A stretch of 64,000 nt of DNA from Anaerostipes sp. (lineage in GTDB: Bacteria > Bacillota > Clostridia > Lachnospirales > Lachnospiraceae): positions 1-64,000 of the forward strand of contig JAQVEG010000001.1 of NCBI GenBank assembly GCA_028697725.1, in the 5' to 3' direction. A program made the position numbers and the translations under genes. The notes under the pieces were generated by a model. The model ran no database searches, was not told the origin of the DNA, and worked only from the letters and a program-made list of their open reading frames with translations. Shown in pieces: positions 50,801 to 59,145 of the stretch; position 1 is the first letter of the stretch, and each line of letters opens with the position of its first letter.

Positions 50801-51670
50801 GTAAAACCTCAGATGGACGCAAAATCTATAGAATTTCATTTTGAAAAAGGTGAAAGTAAGTGGAAATATGTAATGATGGATGAGCAGCGTCTGAAACAAA
50901 TATTTGTTAATCTGTTTTCCAATGCAATTAAATTCACACTAGAAGGAGGACGAATTGATTTTAGTATGGAATTAATTTCAGAAGAAAATCACATAATTCG
51001 ACATAAATTTATTATCAAGGATACAGGAATTGGTATATCAGAAGATTTTCTTCCAAAAGTGTTTATGCCATTTGAGCAGGAGAATAGACTTAAGGAGAAC
51101 TTGGGTGGAACAGGGCTTGGACTGTCGATTGTGAAAAAACTAGTGGAGCTTATGGATGGAAGCATTGAGATTGAAAGTAAGATAAATCAGGGTACAAAGG
51201 TTACTTTGTATTTGGATTTTCCAGAGGCAGATACACCTGAGAATCTGGAGGTAACAGAGTCAAAAGATATTAAAATTTTAGAAAATAAAAGGATTTTGCT
51301 ATGTGAAGATCATCCATTAAATGCTAAAATAACAATAAACTTGTTAGAAAAGCAAGGAGCGATAGTTGACTGGATGGAGAATGGAGAACTTGGATTAAAA
51401 GCTTTTAAGGATTCACCACTTCATTTTTATGATACAATACTAATGGATATTCGGATGCCAGTTTTAGGGGGACTTGAGGCGACAAAAGCAATTCGGAGTC
51501 TAGATCGGCTGGATGTAGCAGAAGTTCCGATTATTGCAATGACAGCCAATGCATATGAGGAAGATGTGAAAAAAGCACTGGATGCTGGGATGAATGTGCA
51601 TTTAGCAAAACCAGTGAAACCATCTAAGATGTATGAGACAATCGCAAAATATATAAAAGATAGTAGATAG
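47834..51670 (+). CDS. hybrid histidine kinase with extracytoplasmic ABC-binding-like sensor
   Basis: 1278 residues. Signal/anchor helix at 8-28; an extracytoplasmic region (36-345), with VLFLSSYNYDWDSIPKQLNG, GYDVVVLGDDVALDF and VPVFKSDELGIGEG, resembles ABC-type sugar or peptide binding proteins (ABC_sub_bind, PF04392); and a membrane helix (about 352-375). Then PAS 1 (390-510, IPGGIAIY), a second PAS-like region with CDNC (515-610), a third PAS-like stretch, HisKA with SHDMRTPMNG (His 913), HATPase (about 1020-1140), and receiver (1155-1275, phospho-Asp 1205). No HPt or output domain, so a phosphorelay partner is needed. The gap before it (47618-47833) has no clear promoter -35. Confidence 0.92.
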   Translation: MKEYKWLQKVLVILIVMILSCSFQATCSAAQTDTEKKNARVLFLSSYNYDWDSIPKQLNGFKSQIQGYAKVDYVFMDTKTHAYKDIEKPIYDTVSNNINKLGGYDVVVLGDDVALDFALKYKNKLFSGVPMVFEGINSKQKARNAAKDPLITGVVESFPMKETIELAKKLYPNANQIVAISDDSESCRGSSRQYYDSQKDFPEMKMKELNCSNLTKNQITKKISSYGEDTILLFLMLTHDGEGHLYSQYNATKLVTDAAKIPVFKSDELGIGEGLLGGVVISYDTMGRLAGKMATKILNGTSIETIDVETMPYHIKLDEKVMKKFGLSTKSLPEHTVLVHHTPTIWEKYHKVLIPSGILIAFLAVILLLIILMNRSRKKYYQKIKERDILLDNLMKNIPGGIAIYKMGQKVEVLYYSEGIPAMSGRSIEEYEEWIQRDNLEDIICKEDIEYVRLTIEAAIKKKETFNVSYRMMHKDGSKVWVQLSATPIRKENGTLIYYAVFTCMPQEAILYRCIATESPTGVYICDSENYNMLYANNVITDCIGNKAYGNKKCYEYLLNRDYPCDNCKMSVMKKDEFLNREYDINGQHLILKGKLFDWNGITTHIEYVVDNTYRYEEEKKKEAKYETQMRILSKVSKNCICSFRLNVTQNIIEKAYGPKIIDILGGNKNVDIEKWIEKAKEFFAQEDEWENYKNQFCRSHLLDCFSNGNKIISMEQRMKVSEDTTHWCRSSAIMRQNPTTDDIEGYIYIEDINTGMVRKALTEKSMRANHEMLICIDIHHDNHIIFNFSNTSKPITGNRSEEFMLSYLNKHYEGEDKDEVIKKFYIKTVTEALEQEDTYSFFFPLYIREKKHYYQANYSYIDQKNGLLGLVITDITDIYYEQIKHQQILKEALAQAESANVAKSEFMARMSHDMRTPMNGILGLSYLMEKEGDLKEIKKDLKQLQESGEYLLQLIMDVLDVNKIESKRFRLYPKVCDKEKIFDTIISIVKPQMDAKSIEFHFEKGESKWKYVMMDEQRLKQIFVNLFSNAIKFTLEGGRIDFSMELISEENHIIRHKFIIKDTGIGISEDFLPKVFMPFEQENRLKENLGGTGLGLSIVKKLVELMDGSIEIESKINQGTKVTLYLDFPEADTPENLEVTESKDIKILENKRILLCEDHPLNAKITINLLEKQGAIVDWMENGELGLKAFKDSPLHFYDTILMDIRMPVLGGLEATKAIRSLDRLDVAEVPIIAMTANAYEEDVKKALDAGMNVHLAKPVKPSKMYETIAKYIKDSR

Positions 51671-51690
51671 TCTGAAAGGAAATATATATA

Positions 51691-52911
51691 ATGAAAATTT
51701 GGAAACAGGGAATGAGTATTCTTTTCCTAATTATGTTCATTTTGCTGGGAGCAAAGCAAGTGTGTGCCCAGGAATTGACAGCAAAGATTACTACAAGTGG
51801 AGAACAAGATTATACAAAGGCAAATTTCCTTTTGAACGAATTAAATCGTCGGAGAGTAAATCAGGGAGAACAGAAGTTACAGCTAGACCAGGAATTACAA
51901 AAAGCAGCAATGCAAAGAGCAGCAGAACTTAGTTTTGTATATGGAGACTGGAGACCAGATGATTCTTTTTGTACATCAATTAGTAAAAAGGTGACAAGAG
52001 AATTGTATTTGCAGAGTAATCAAGGATCTGGAGCAGTTTTAAACGAATGGCAGGAAACAGATATGAATTTAAATGATTCTCAAGAGGAGAATTATATTTC
52101 AGTTGGTGTAGGGTGTTATCATGTGGAGAATTCATATTTTTGGGTTGTATGTTTTGGGGAAGAAGCAGCGACAGGAAACCCCAGAACAACTGGAGGAGTG
52201 TTAAAGGTGAAGCCAATAATTAATACCACAGATAGCAACCTTCAAATGTGGGCAGAGGAAGTAGAAAGCAATACCGACAAAGGAACTGGAAAAATTCGAG
52301 CAATTATCTGGCCATATAATTCAATCGATGATAATTATAGGGGAACTCCAATTGAAATAAGTGATGTTGGATTTTCATCAAATAATACTAGCTTTTTAAC
52401 AATTAATAGTATAGGACAATACAAAATTAAGTCCGGGAAATCTGGAAAAGCAACCATTAAAGTATATTTAAAGAAATTACCATCTGTTTATAGTATAATG
52501 GAGATTGAGGAAGAAATCTTAGAAGAGACACCAAAAAAGGGACAGATATATACGGTGAGTGGAATCCGCTACAAAGTCATTGATAAAAGAACCAATGGAA
52601 AAGGAAAAGTTTCTATTGTAGGAGTATCAAAGAAAAAGAAAAAAGCGAAATCTATCACAATTAATAGCAAGGTACGAATCAAAGGATATCAATACAAAAT
52701 TTCAGAGATTGCACCGAAGGCATTTCAGAATTGTAAGAAGCTAAATAAAATCAAAATAAAGTCAAAATATCTTATTAAAATAGGAAAGAAGGCTTTCTAT
52801 AAGATTAAGACAAAAGCTGTCTTTTATGTTCCTAAGAATAAAAGGACCAAGTATAAGAAACTTTTGAAGAAGAGTACAGGATTCAAATCCACGATGAGAA
52901 TCAGATGGTAG
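51691..52911 (+). CDS. secreted CAP-domain protein with BspA-like leucine-rich repeats
   Basis: 406 residues. Signal peptide 1-27 (VCA-Q). CAP/SCP-like domain at about 40-155, with NFLLNELNRRRVNQGEQKLQ and WFVVCFGE-like core; the acidic and His residues of the CAP cavity are only partly recognisable. A beta-rich middle part (160-285) of unknown fold follows, then a C-terminal BspA-type repeat region (290-406) with KISEIAPKAFQNCKKLNKI. The last part is very basic. There is no anchor, so it is probably secreted or wall-associated. It starts 21 bases after the sensor kinase gene, so the two may be co-transcribed. Confidence 0.82.
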   Translation: MKIWKQGMSILFLIMFILLGAKQVCAQELTAKITTSGEQDYTKANFLLNELNRRRVNQGEQKLQLDQELQKAAMQRAAELSFVYGDWRPDDSFCTSISKKVTRELYLQSNQGSGAVLNEWQETDMNLNDSQEENYISVGVGCYHVENSYFWVVCFGEEAATGNPRTTGGVLKVKPIINTTDSNLQMWAEEVESNTDKGTGKIRAIIWPYNSIDDNYRGTPIEISDVGFSSNNTSFLTINSIGQYKIKSGKSGKATIKVYLKKLPSVYSIMEIEEEILEETPKKGQIYTVSGIRYKVIDKRTNGKGKVSIVGVSKKKKKAKSITINSKVRIKGYQYKISEIAPKAFQNCKKLNKIKIKSKYLIKIGKKAFYKIKTKAVFYVPKNKRTKYKKLLKKSTGFKSTMRIRW

Positions 52912-52935
52912 GTGTGTTTTAGAGAGGGAATTAAA

Positions 52936-53697
52936 ATGACAGATCGACAGACAAAGATCATAGAGATTATCAACCAACAAAAAAAGGTGAAGGTGACAGA
53001 ACTATCAAATATGCTTCATGTTTCTCAGGTCACAATTCGTAAGGATTTAGATACGTTAGAATCTATGAAAATTGTAAGCAGAGAGCATGGGTATGCAGTG
53101 ATTCAAAATATGTCCGACATTGGAAAGCGTATGTCCTTTAACTATGAAGTGAAGCAAAAGATTGCAGCACAGGCAGCAGACTTGATTATAGATGGGGAAA
53201 CGATTATGGTGGAGTCAGGTTCTAGCTGTGCCCTTCTTGTGGAATATTTGACTAACTCTAAAAAGGAAATCACAGTGATTACCAATTCTTCTTTTATTGC
53301 CAGATTTATTAGGCAGGCCGGAGATGGAGTTGGAAAAGTTGTTTTATTAGGAGGTGAATATCAGAAGGAATCAGAAGTTATGGTTGGTCCTCTTGTCAAA
53401 GTATGTGCAAGTGAATTTTATGTAGATAAGTTGTTTATGGGTACTGATGGTTTTATTCCAGAGGCTGGATTTACTTGTGGAGATATGATGAGAGCAGAAG
53501 CAATGAAAAGTATGATGGCATCTGCGAGAAAGACAATTATTCTGACAGATTCTACTAAGTTTACGGAACTAGGAGTTGTACTTCAATCTAAATTTAGTGA
53601 TATAGATATGGTAATTACGGACAATAAGATTCCAAAGGATGCGAAAGCGATTTTAGAAAAGAATCAGATTAAAGTTGTAGCTGTGGAGCGAGAATAA
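52936..53697 (+). CDS. DeoR-family transcriptional repressor
   Basis: 253 residues from ATG 52936 (GAGAGGGA upstream). N-terminal winged HTH (1-58) with VKVTELSNMLHVSQVTIRKDLDTLE, and a C-terminal DeoR sugar-phosphate sensor (75-245) with the GSSCALL and GGEYQKESE ligand loops and the LFMGTDGF stretch. Such regulators respond to phosphorylated sugars or polyols. It begins a short operon with the nitroreductase gene and lies near the glycyl radical enzyme pair, which it may control: AAATGAAA direct repeats precede that enzyme. Confidence 0.92.
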   Translation: MTDRQTKIIEIINQQKKVKVTELSNMLHVSQVTIRKDLDTLESMKIVSREHGYAVIQNMSDIGKRMSFNYEVKQKIAAQAADLIIDGETIMVESGSSCALLVEYLTNSKKEITVITNSSFIARFIRQAGDGVGKVVLLGGEYQKESEVMVGPLVKVCASEFYVDKLFMGTDGFIPEAGFTCGDMMRAEAMKSMMASARKTIILTDSTKFTELGVVLQSKFSDIDMVITDNKIPKDAKAILEKNQIKVVAVERE

Positions 53698-53717
53698 GAG
53701 ATAAGGGGAAAGAGAAT

Positions 53718-54527
53718 ATGAATGAAAAGCCGACAGTGTCTATTGACAAAGAAAAGTGTATTGGCTGTGGGATATGTGCAAAGGATTGTGTTGCCAAAGC
53801 AATTACAATTGTTGCTGGAAAAGCAAATGTAAAAAGTGAATGTTTATATTGTGGACATTGCCTTGCAGTCTGTCCATGTGGAGCAGTCAGCATTCCAGAA
53901 TATGATATGGAGGAAGTGGAAACCTATAACAAAGATACTTTTCATGTGAATCCAGAGCAGTTGTTGCGAAGTATTAAGTATCGAAGAAGTATTCGAGATT
54001 ATAAGCCTATGCCAGTGGAAGAGGAAAAGTTAAATCAGATTCTTCAGGCAGGTCGCTATACAGCAACGGCAAAGAATAATCAGGACTGTATCTTTGTGTT
54101 TGTGCAGAAGGAATTAGACATACTAAAAGATAAAGTATGGGGTTTTATTGACGATATAGAAAAGAATAAGAAAGAGAAGAAAATTCCACGTGAGGTTTTG
54201 CCTTATATTAGTTTTAATCGTCAAAGAAAGAAAAATCCAGAAGAAGATTATTTGTTTCGGAATGCACCAGTGGTTATGTTTGTTGCATCTCAATGGCCAT
54301 TAGATGCAGGACTTGCGTCTCAAAATATGGAAAATATGGCCAATGCCCAAGGATTAGGAGTTTTGTTTGATGGATATCTTGCCAGTATTGCTGACATTAA
54401 TGAAGAATTGAAAACTTGGCTTGGGATTGAAGGAAAAGAAATCCGGAGCTGTATGCTTCTTGGATATCCAAATGTAAAGTATCAAAGGACAACTCCAAAA
54501 CGAAAAGCAAAAGTTATATGGAAATAA
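53718..54527 (+). CDS. ferredoxin-nitroreductase fusion
   Basis: 269 residues. The N-terminal 2x[4Fe-4S] ferredoxin domain (1-65) has CIGCGICAKDC and CLYCGHCLAVCPCGA. A nitroreductase-like FMN domain follows (about 75-265), with SIKYRRSIRDYK, RYTATAKNNQD and GLASQNMENMANAQGLG. The layout is common in anaerobes, where these proteins are predicted to move electrons from ferredoxin to an unknown acceptor. It lies 20 bases after the DeoR gene and ends at a terminator that separates it from the convergent activase gene. Confidence 0.9.
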   Translation: MNEKPTVSIDKEKCIGCGICAKDCVAKAITIVAGKANVKSECLYCGHCLAVCPCGAVSIPEYDMEEVETYNKDTFHVNPEQLLRSIKYRRSIRDYKPMPVEEEKLNQILQAGRYTATAKNNQDCIFVFVQKELDILKDKVWGFIDDIEKNKKEKKIPREVLPYISFNRQRKKNPEEDYLFRNAPVVMFVASQWPLDAGLASQNMENMANAQGLGVLFDGYLASIADINEELKTWLGIEGKEIRSCMLLGYPNVKYQRTTPKRKAKVIWK

Positions 54528-54530
54528 GAA

Positions 54531-54567
54531 AAAGCACTTGTCTCATGAAGGATAAGTGCTTTTTTGT
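54531..54567. terminator. bidirectional terminator
   Basis: AAAGCACTT (54531-54539) / AAGTGCTTT (54554-54562) with T run, between the convergent nitroreductase and activase genes. Confidence 0.87.
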
Positions 54568-54575
54568 GCATAGAT

Positions 54576-55472
54576 TTAAAAGAAACATTGGATTCCAGCA
54601 TCTAAAAAGATTTGTTGATATTCCTTTAAGTCTTCTGGATGAAGTGCCGTCTCATTTTTTAAAGTATATTCTCGATTTAATAATTCATATTTTTTCTCGC
54701 CAAACTGATGGAAGGGAAGAAGTTGTACTTTCATAGCATTTGCTCTGTTTAATAAAGAGGCAATTCCCATGGCGTCTTCCAAGGAATCGTTAAATCCAGG
54801 GATTACAGGGATACGAGGCAATACAGGAAGTCCAGTTTTTATGGTATAAATAAGATTTTCTATAATTTGATCATTGTAAACACCAGTTCCAGCAAAATGT
54901 TTTTCTCTATCATAGTGTTTTACATCAAATAACAGTAAATCAAACAATGGTGCAAGTTCCCTAAATATTTCACTTTGAATGAAGCCAGTTGTTTCAATGG
55001 CAGTATGAATCTTATGCTCTTTTAATTTTAAGACCAGTTCTTTTAGAAATTCAGGTTGACTCATACCTTCGCCACCGGATATGGTAACACCGCCGCCAGA
55101 TTCTTCATAAAAATCAATATCCTGAAGACATATATCAACCACTTCATCAACTGTTTTATATTCCCCTTCATGAGTTAGAGCATGGTTTTTACAGTTATGG
55201 ATACATTGAAGACAGGAAACACACTGATTGAAGTTTATATTTACCTGCTGGTTAGAAAAAGTAATAGCATGATGAGGACAAGTATGAACACATGTCTGGC
55301 ACCCTGCACACTTTGTTTTATCATATAGAATCTGAATTTGCTTCAATTGGGACTCAGGGTTAGAACACCATTGACATTTTAATGGACAGCCTTTGAAAAA
55401 GACTGTGGTGCGAATGCCTGGTCCATCATGAATACTAAATTTTTGAATATTAAATACAATTCCTTTGCTCAT
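54576..55472 (-). CDS. glycyl radical enzyme activating enzyme with two ferredoxin clusters
   Basis: 298 residues from ATG 55472 (AAGGAG upstream); the longer open frame before it is not coding. Radical SAM motif at Cys 29, 33 and 36 (KGCPLKCQWCSNP) preceded by FSIHDGPGIRTT. An inserted two-cluster ferredoxin domain (Cys 55, 58, 61, 65 and 84, 87, 90, 94) follows, marking activases of dehydratase-type glycyl radical enzymes, as opposed to PflA. Then the SAM-binding GGGVTISGGEGMSQP. It is divergent from the glycyl radical enzyme gene with 180 bases between, and is its obvious partner. Confidence 0.95.
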   Translation of the reverse strand: MSKGIVFNIQKFSIHDGPGIRTTVFFKGCPLKCQWCSNPESQLKQIQILYDKTKCAGCQTCVHTCPHHAITFSNQQVNINFNQCVSCLQCIHNCKNHALTHEGEYKTVDEVVDICLQDIDFYEESGGGVTISGGEGMSQPEFLKELVLKLKEHKIHTAIETTGFIQSEIFRELAPLFDLLLFDVKHYDREKHFAGTGVYNDQIIENLIYTIKTGLPVLPRIPVIPGFNDSLEDAMGIASLLNRANAMKVQLLPFHQFGEKKYELLNREYTLKNETALHPEDLKEYQQIFLDAGIQCFF

Positions 55473-55570
55473 AGTTGTCTCCTTTTTGTACTTATAATAC
55501 CATGGAAAGTAACAAATGTAAATAAAATAATTACGAATGAAATTTAAAATGTGAATTTTCAGAAAACATA

Positions 55571-55598
55571 TTGACTTTTTCATAAAAAATGTTATGAT
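55571..55598 (+). promoter_or_regulatory. promoter of the glycyl radical enzyme gene
   Basis: TTGACT (55571-55576) and TATGAT (55593-55598), spacer 16. Confidence 0.75.
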
Positions 55599-55606
55599 AA
55601 AACTAT

Positions 55607-55636
55607 AAATGAAACAAATATAACTTTCAAATGAAA
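55607..55636. promoter_or_regulatory. AAATGAAA direct repeats, candidate DeoR operator
   Basis: AAATGAAA at 55607-55614 and 55629-55636, 22 bp apart (two helical turns), just after the promoter. A related AATGAAA occurs at 55536 on the activase side. DeoR-type repressors often bind spaced direct repeats. Confidence 0.5.
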
Positions 55637-55652
55637 TCAAAGGAGAATGTGG

Positions 55653-58064
55653 ATGAAGAATATAGAGCATTTTGGTGATTTAACCCCAAGAATGAATCAA
55701 TTTAGAGAGAATGTGTTGGATAAAAAACCATATATTTGTGCCGAGAGAGCCTTACTTGCAACAGAAAGTTACAAAGAGAATAAGAATCAGCCAGCAGTGA
55801 TGAAACGAGCATTGATGCTAAAGAATATACTAGAGAAGATGACAATTTACATTGAAGATGAAACTTTAATTGTGGGAAATCAGGCAGCATCAAATAAAGA
55901 TGCACCTATTTTTCCAGAATATACACTAGAGTTTGTGATGAACGAACTGGATTTATTTGAGAAGCGTGATGGAGATGTGTTCTATATTACGGAAGAGACA
56001 AAGGATGCCCTTCGTTCCATTGCACCATTTTGGGAAAACAACAATCTAAGAGCCAAGGGTGGAGCTTTACTTCCAGAAGAAGTGGATGTTTTTATGGAAA
56101 CAGGATTCTTTGGAATGGAAGGAAAACTAAACTCAGGAGATGCTCATCTTGCAGTAGATTATAAAACTATGCTAGATAAAGGACTCGTGGCTTATGAAGA
56201 GAGAACACGTAGACTAAAGGAAGAATTAGATTTATGTGTTCCAGAGAATTTAGATAAATATTGCTTTTACAATGCAGTGTTAATTGTAATTGAAGCAGTT
56301 AAGAATTTTGCACATCGTTACAGTGTATTGGCAAAAGAGAAGGTACAAAAAGCAGAAGGAAAGAGAAAAGAAGAACTTCTTGAAATTAGCCGAATCTGTG
56401 AGAAAGTTCCTTATGAGCCTGCTACAACTTTTCAGGAAGCCATCCAATCTACATGGTTTATTCAATTGATTTTGCAAATTGAGTCCAATGGACATTCTTT
56501 GTCTTACGGACGATTTGATCAATATATTTATCCATTTTATATGAATGATAAGAAAAATGGCACATTGACAGAAGAAGCAGCCGTTGAGCTTTTAACAAAT
56601 CTTTGGATTAAAACTTTAACAGTAAATAAAGTGCGAAGTCAGGCACATACATTAAGTAGTGCAGGAAGCCCTCTTTATCAGAATGTAACCATTGGTGGGC
56701 AAACAAGAGATAAAAAAGATGCAGTAAATGAATTATCTTTCTTAGTATTAAAATCAGTAGCACAGACAAGACTTCCACAACCAAACTTAACAGTTCGGTA
56801 TCATAAAGGGTTATCAAAAGAATTTATGGATGAAGCCATTGAAGTTATGAAACTTGGAACAGGAATGCCGGCATTTAATTCAGATGAAGTCATTATCCCA
56901 TCGTTTATAGAAAAGGGAGTCTTAGAAGAAGATGCTTATGATTATTCGGCCATTGGATGTGTAGAAACTGCAGTTCCAGGAAAATGGGGATATCGCTGTA
57001 CTGGTATGAGTTATGTGAACTTCCCAAGAATTCTCTTAATTGCTATGAACAATGGAATTGATCCAACTTCAGGGAAACGGTTTGTTAAGGAGTGTGGATA
57101 TTTTAAGGATATGGAAACATATGAAGACTTAAAGGCAGCCATTGATCAGGTGATGAGAGAGCTTACAAGAATGAGTGTCATTGTTGAAAATGCAATTGAT
57201 CTTGCAATTGAAAGAGAATGCCCAGATATCTTATGTTCTGCTTTAACACAAGATTGTATAGGACGTGGAAAGACGTTAAAACAAGGGGGAGCAATCTATG
57301 ACTTTATCTCAGGATTGCAAGTTGGAATTGCCAATATGGCAGACAGTTTGGCAGCAATTAAAAAGCTTGTCTATGATGAAAAGAAGATTACAAGAAATCA
57401 GTTAATTGAAGCATTAGAAGATAACTTTACAAAAAAAGAGAATAAAGAAATTCAAAATATGTTAATCAATGATGTACCCAAATACGGAAATGACAATGAT
57501 TATGTAGACAATCTAGTAGTTGAAGTATATGATACCTATCTTGATGAAATCAAGAAATATCCAAACACTCGTTATGGAAGAGGTCCAATTGGAGGAATTC
57601 GTTATGGAGGAACCTCATCTATCTCAGCCAATGTGGGACAGGGGATGGCGACAAAAGCAACTCCAGATGGGCGAAAGGCAGGAACTCCACTTGCGGAAGG
57701 ATGTTCACCAGCTCATGCGATGGATAAGAATGGACCAACTGCAGTATTTAAGTCAGTATCTAAACTTCCAACTCACGAGATTACAGGCGGAGTTTTATTA
57801 AACCAGAAAGTAACACCACAGATGCTTTCCACAGAAGAGAACAAACAAAAATTACAAATGATGATTCGTACATTCTTTAACCGCTTAGATGGATATCATG
57901 TACAATACAATGTAGTATCAAGAGATACATTGATTGATGCACAAAAACATCCAGAAAAACATAAAGATTTGATTGTTCGTGTGGCAGGATATTCTGCATT
58001 CTTTCATGTATTATCCAAAGCGACACAAGATGATATTATTGAGAGAACAGAACAAACATTATAA
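55653..58064 (+). CDS. glycyl radical enzyme, YbiW/PflF-like (not true PFL)
   Basis: 803 residues from ATG 55653 (AGGAG seven bases upstream). The thiyl radical site is Cys 436 in SAIGCVETAVPGKWGYRCTG, and the radical glycine is Gly 779 in RVAGYSAFFHVLS. A single active-site Cys followed by VE, instead of the PFL CCV, and the PGKWGYRCTGMS stretch set it apart from PflB. As I recall E. coli YbiW, the two agree along most of the length (SGDAHLAV, QIESNGHS, AGSPLYQNVTIGG, YGRGP). Recent work has linked YbiW to radical ring-opening of 1,5-anhydroglucitol-6-phosphate; I give this with caution. Divergent activase and a DeoR gene nearby fit a catabolic role on a sugar or polyol. Confidence 0.9.
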   Translation: MKNIEHFGDLTPRMNQFRENVLDKKPYICAERALLATESYKENKNQPAVMKRALMLKNILEKMTIYIEDETLIVGNQAASNKDAPIFPEYTLEFVMNELDLFEKRDGDVFYITEETKDALRSIAPFWENNNLRAKGGALLPEEVDVFMETGFFGMEGKLNSGDAHLAVDYKTMLDKGLVAYEERTRRLKEELDLCVPENLDKYCFYNAVLIVIEAVKNFAHRYSVLAKEKVQKAEGKRKEELLEISRICEKVPYEPATTFQEAIQSTWFIQLILQIESNGHSLSYGRFDQYIYPFYMNDKKNGTLTEEAAVELLTNLWIKTLTVNKVRSQAHTLSSAGSPLYQNVTIGGQTRDKKDAVNELSFLVLKSVAQTRLPQPNLTVRYHKGLSKEFMDEAIEVMKLGTGMPAFNSDEVIIPSFIEKGVLEEDAYDYSAIGCVETAVPGKWGYRCTGMSYVNFPRILLIAMNNGIDPTSGKRFVKECGYFKDMETYEDLKAAIDQVMRELTRMSVIVENAIDLAIERECPDILCSALTQDCIGRGKTLKQGGAIYDFISGLQVGIANMADSLAAIKKLVYDEKKITRNQLIEALEDNFTKKENKEIQNMLINDVPKYGNDNDYVDNLVVEVYDTYLDEIKKYPNTRYGRGPIGGIRYGGTSSISANVGQGMATKATPDGRKAGTPLAEGCSPAHAMDKNGPTAVFKSVSKLPTHEITGGVLLNQKVTPQMLSTEENKQKLQMMIRTFFNRLDGYHVQYNVVSRDTLIDAQKHPEKHKDLIVRVAGYSAFFHVLSKATQDDIIERTEQTL

Positions 58065-58088
58065 TTGTAGAAGAAGATTTAGTAGAGG

Positions 58089-58120
58089 CTGCTGTGCTAG
58101 AAATAGTGCAGCAGTTTTTT
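58089..58120 (+). terminator. intrinsic terminator
   Basis: CTGCTG (58089-58094) / CAGCAG (58109-58114), extended by wobble pairs, with T6. It ends the glycyl radical enzyme gene. Confidence 0.85.
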
Positions 58121-58140
58121 GCTGTAAACAATAATGACTT

Positions 58141-58179
58141 TACAAGTGTCTTGTCAGTAAGAAAAATATGTGTTATACT
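58141..58179 (+). promoter_or_regulatory. nadA promoter with NiaR-like operator
   Basis: -35 TTGTCA (58151-58156), spacer 17, -10 TATACT (58174-58179). The sequence TACAAGTGTCTTGTCAGTA (58141-58159) around the -35 resembles the TGTCTTGACA-centred sites I recall for NiaR of Firmicutes. The niaR gene is in the same operon. Confidence 0.65.
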
Positions 58180-58229
58180 TCAAATCATGTGTTATCAAAA
58201 TGTTGAATTAGGTGTACAAGGAGAAGATA

Positions 58230-59135
58230 ATGACCACAGTAGAGAAGATTACAAAATTAAAAGAGAAAAAGAATGCAATCATTTTAGCCCATTATTACGT
58301 AGAGGATGAGATACAAGAAATTGCTGACTATGTTGGAGATTCTTATTATTTGAGTGAAGTCGCAACGAAAACAGATGCAGACTGGATTATATTTGCAGGA
58401 GTTTCATTTATGGGAGAGAGTGCAAAGATACTAAATCCGGACAAGCGTGTCTTTATGCCAGATGCAAAAGCAGACTGTGCCATGGCACATATGGTTACTC
58501 CAGAAAAAATAAAAGAGATAAGAGGAAAAACAAAAGATTTAGCGGTGGTTTGTTATATAAATTCAACTGCCGAGATTAAGACTTATTCTGATGTATGTGT
58601 TACTTCTGCCAACGCGGTAAAGATTGTAAAAAGTCTTCCAGAGAAGAATATTTTCTTTGTGCCAGATGGGAACCTTGGAAGTTATGTCAAAGAGCAGGTT
58701 CCAGAAAAGAATATTATTTTAAATGATGGATATTGTCCTGTACATAAAGTAATGACAAAGGAAATGGTTTTAAAAGCAAAAGAAAAATATCCAAATGCTA
58801 AATTTGCAGTGCATCCAGAATGTATAAAGGAAGTAGTAGAAGAAGCGGATTATGTAGGAAGTACATCTGGGATTATTCAATATGCAGCCAAAGAAAATGA
58901 AAAAGAATTTATCATTGGAACCGAGACAGGTGTTATGTATGAATTGAAGAAGCAAAATCCAGATAAGAAATTCTATACGGTTATGGATCATCAAGTGTGT
59001 GACGATATGAAACTTGTATCTCTTGATAAGATTTTAGACGTTTTAGAACATGAAGTAAATGAAGTTCTTGTCAGTGATGATGTGAGAGAGCGTGCCATGC
59101 TTCCTCTAAAGAGAATGCTAGAGTTAGCAAAGTAA
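58230..59135 (+). CDS. nadA: quinolinate synthase
   Basis: 301 residues from ATG 58230 (AGGAGAAG upstream). It condenses iminoaspartate with dihydroxyacetone phosphate to quinolinate, using a [4Fe-4S] cluster. Candidate ligands Cys 83 (KADCAMAH), Cys 169 (GYCPVHK) and Cys 257 lie at positions almost identical to those of the Thermotoga enzyme. LAHYYVEDEIQEIADYVGDS is the family start, and GVSFMGESAKILNP and VHPECIKEV are also seen. First gene of nadA-nadB-niaR, ten bases before nadB; probably repressed by NiaR with nicotinic acid. Confidence 0.96.
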   Translation: MTTVEKITKLKEKKNAIILAHYYVEDEIQEIADYVGDSYYLSEVATKTDADWIIFAGVSFMGESAKILNPDKRVFMPDAKADCAMAHMVTPEKIKEIRGKTKDLAVVCYINSTAEIKTYSDVCVTSANAVKIVKSLPEKNIFFVPDGNLGSYVKEQVPEKNIILNDGYCPVHKVMTKEMVLKAKEKYPNAKFAVHPECIKEVVEEADYVGSTSGIIQYAAKENEKEFIIGTETGVMYELKKQNPDKKFYTVMDHQVCDDMKLVSLDKILDVLEHEVNEVLVSDDVRERAMLPLKRMLELAK

Positions 59136-59145
59136 GGAGAAATAA

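Noticed and set aside
55473-55670. Extended N-terminus of the glycyl radical activase
   Set aside because: It would cover the divergent promoter region; the ATG at 55472 has AAGGAG and starts at the conserved family N-terminus.
55653-58064. Annotation as a second pyruvate formate-lyase or as glycerol dehydratase
   Set aside because: It lacks the PFL double-cysteine site, and the active-site region GCVETAVPGKWGYRCTG does not match glycerol dehydratase; the activase has the extra ferredoxin domain of non-PFL systems.
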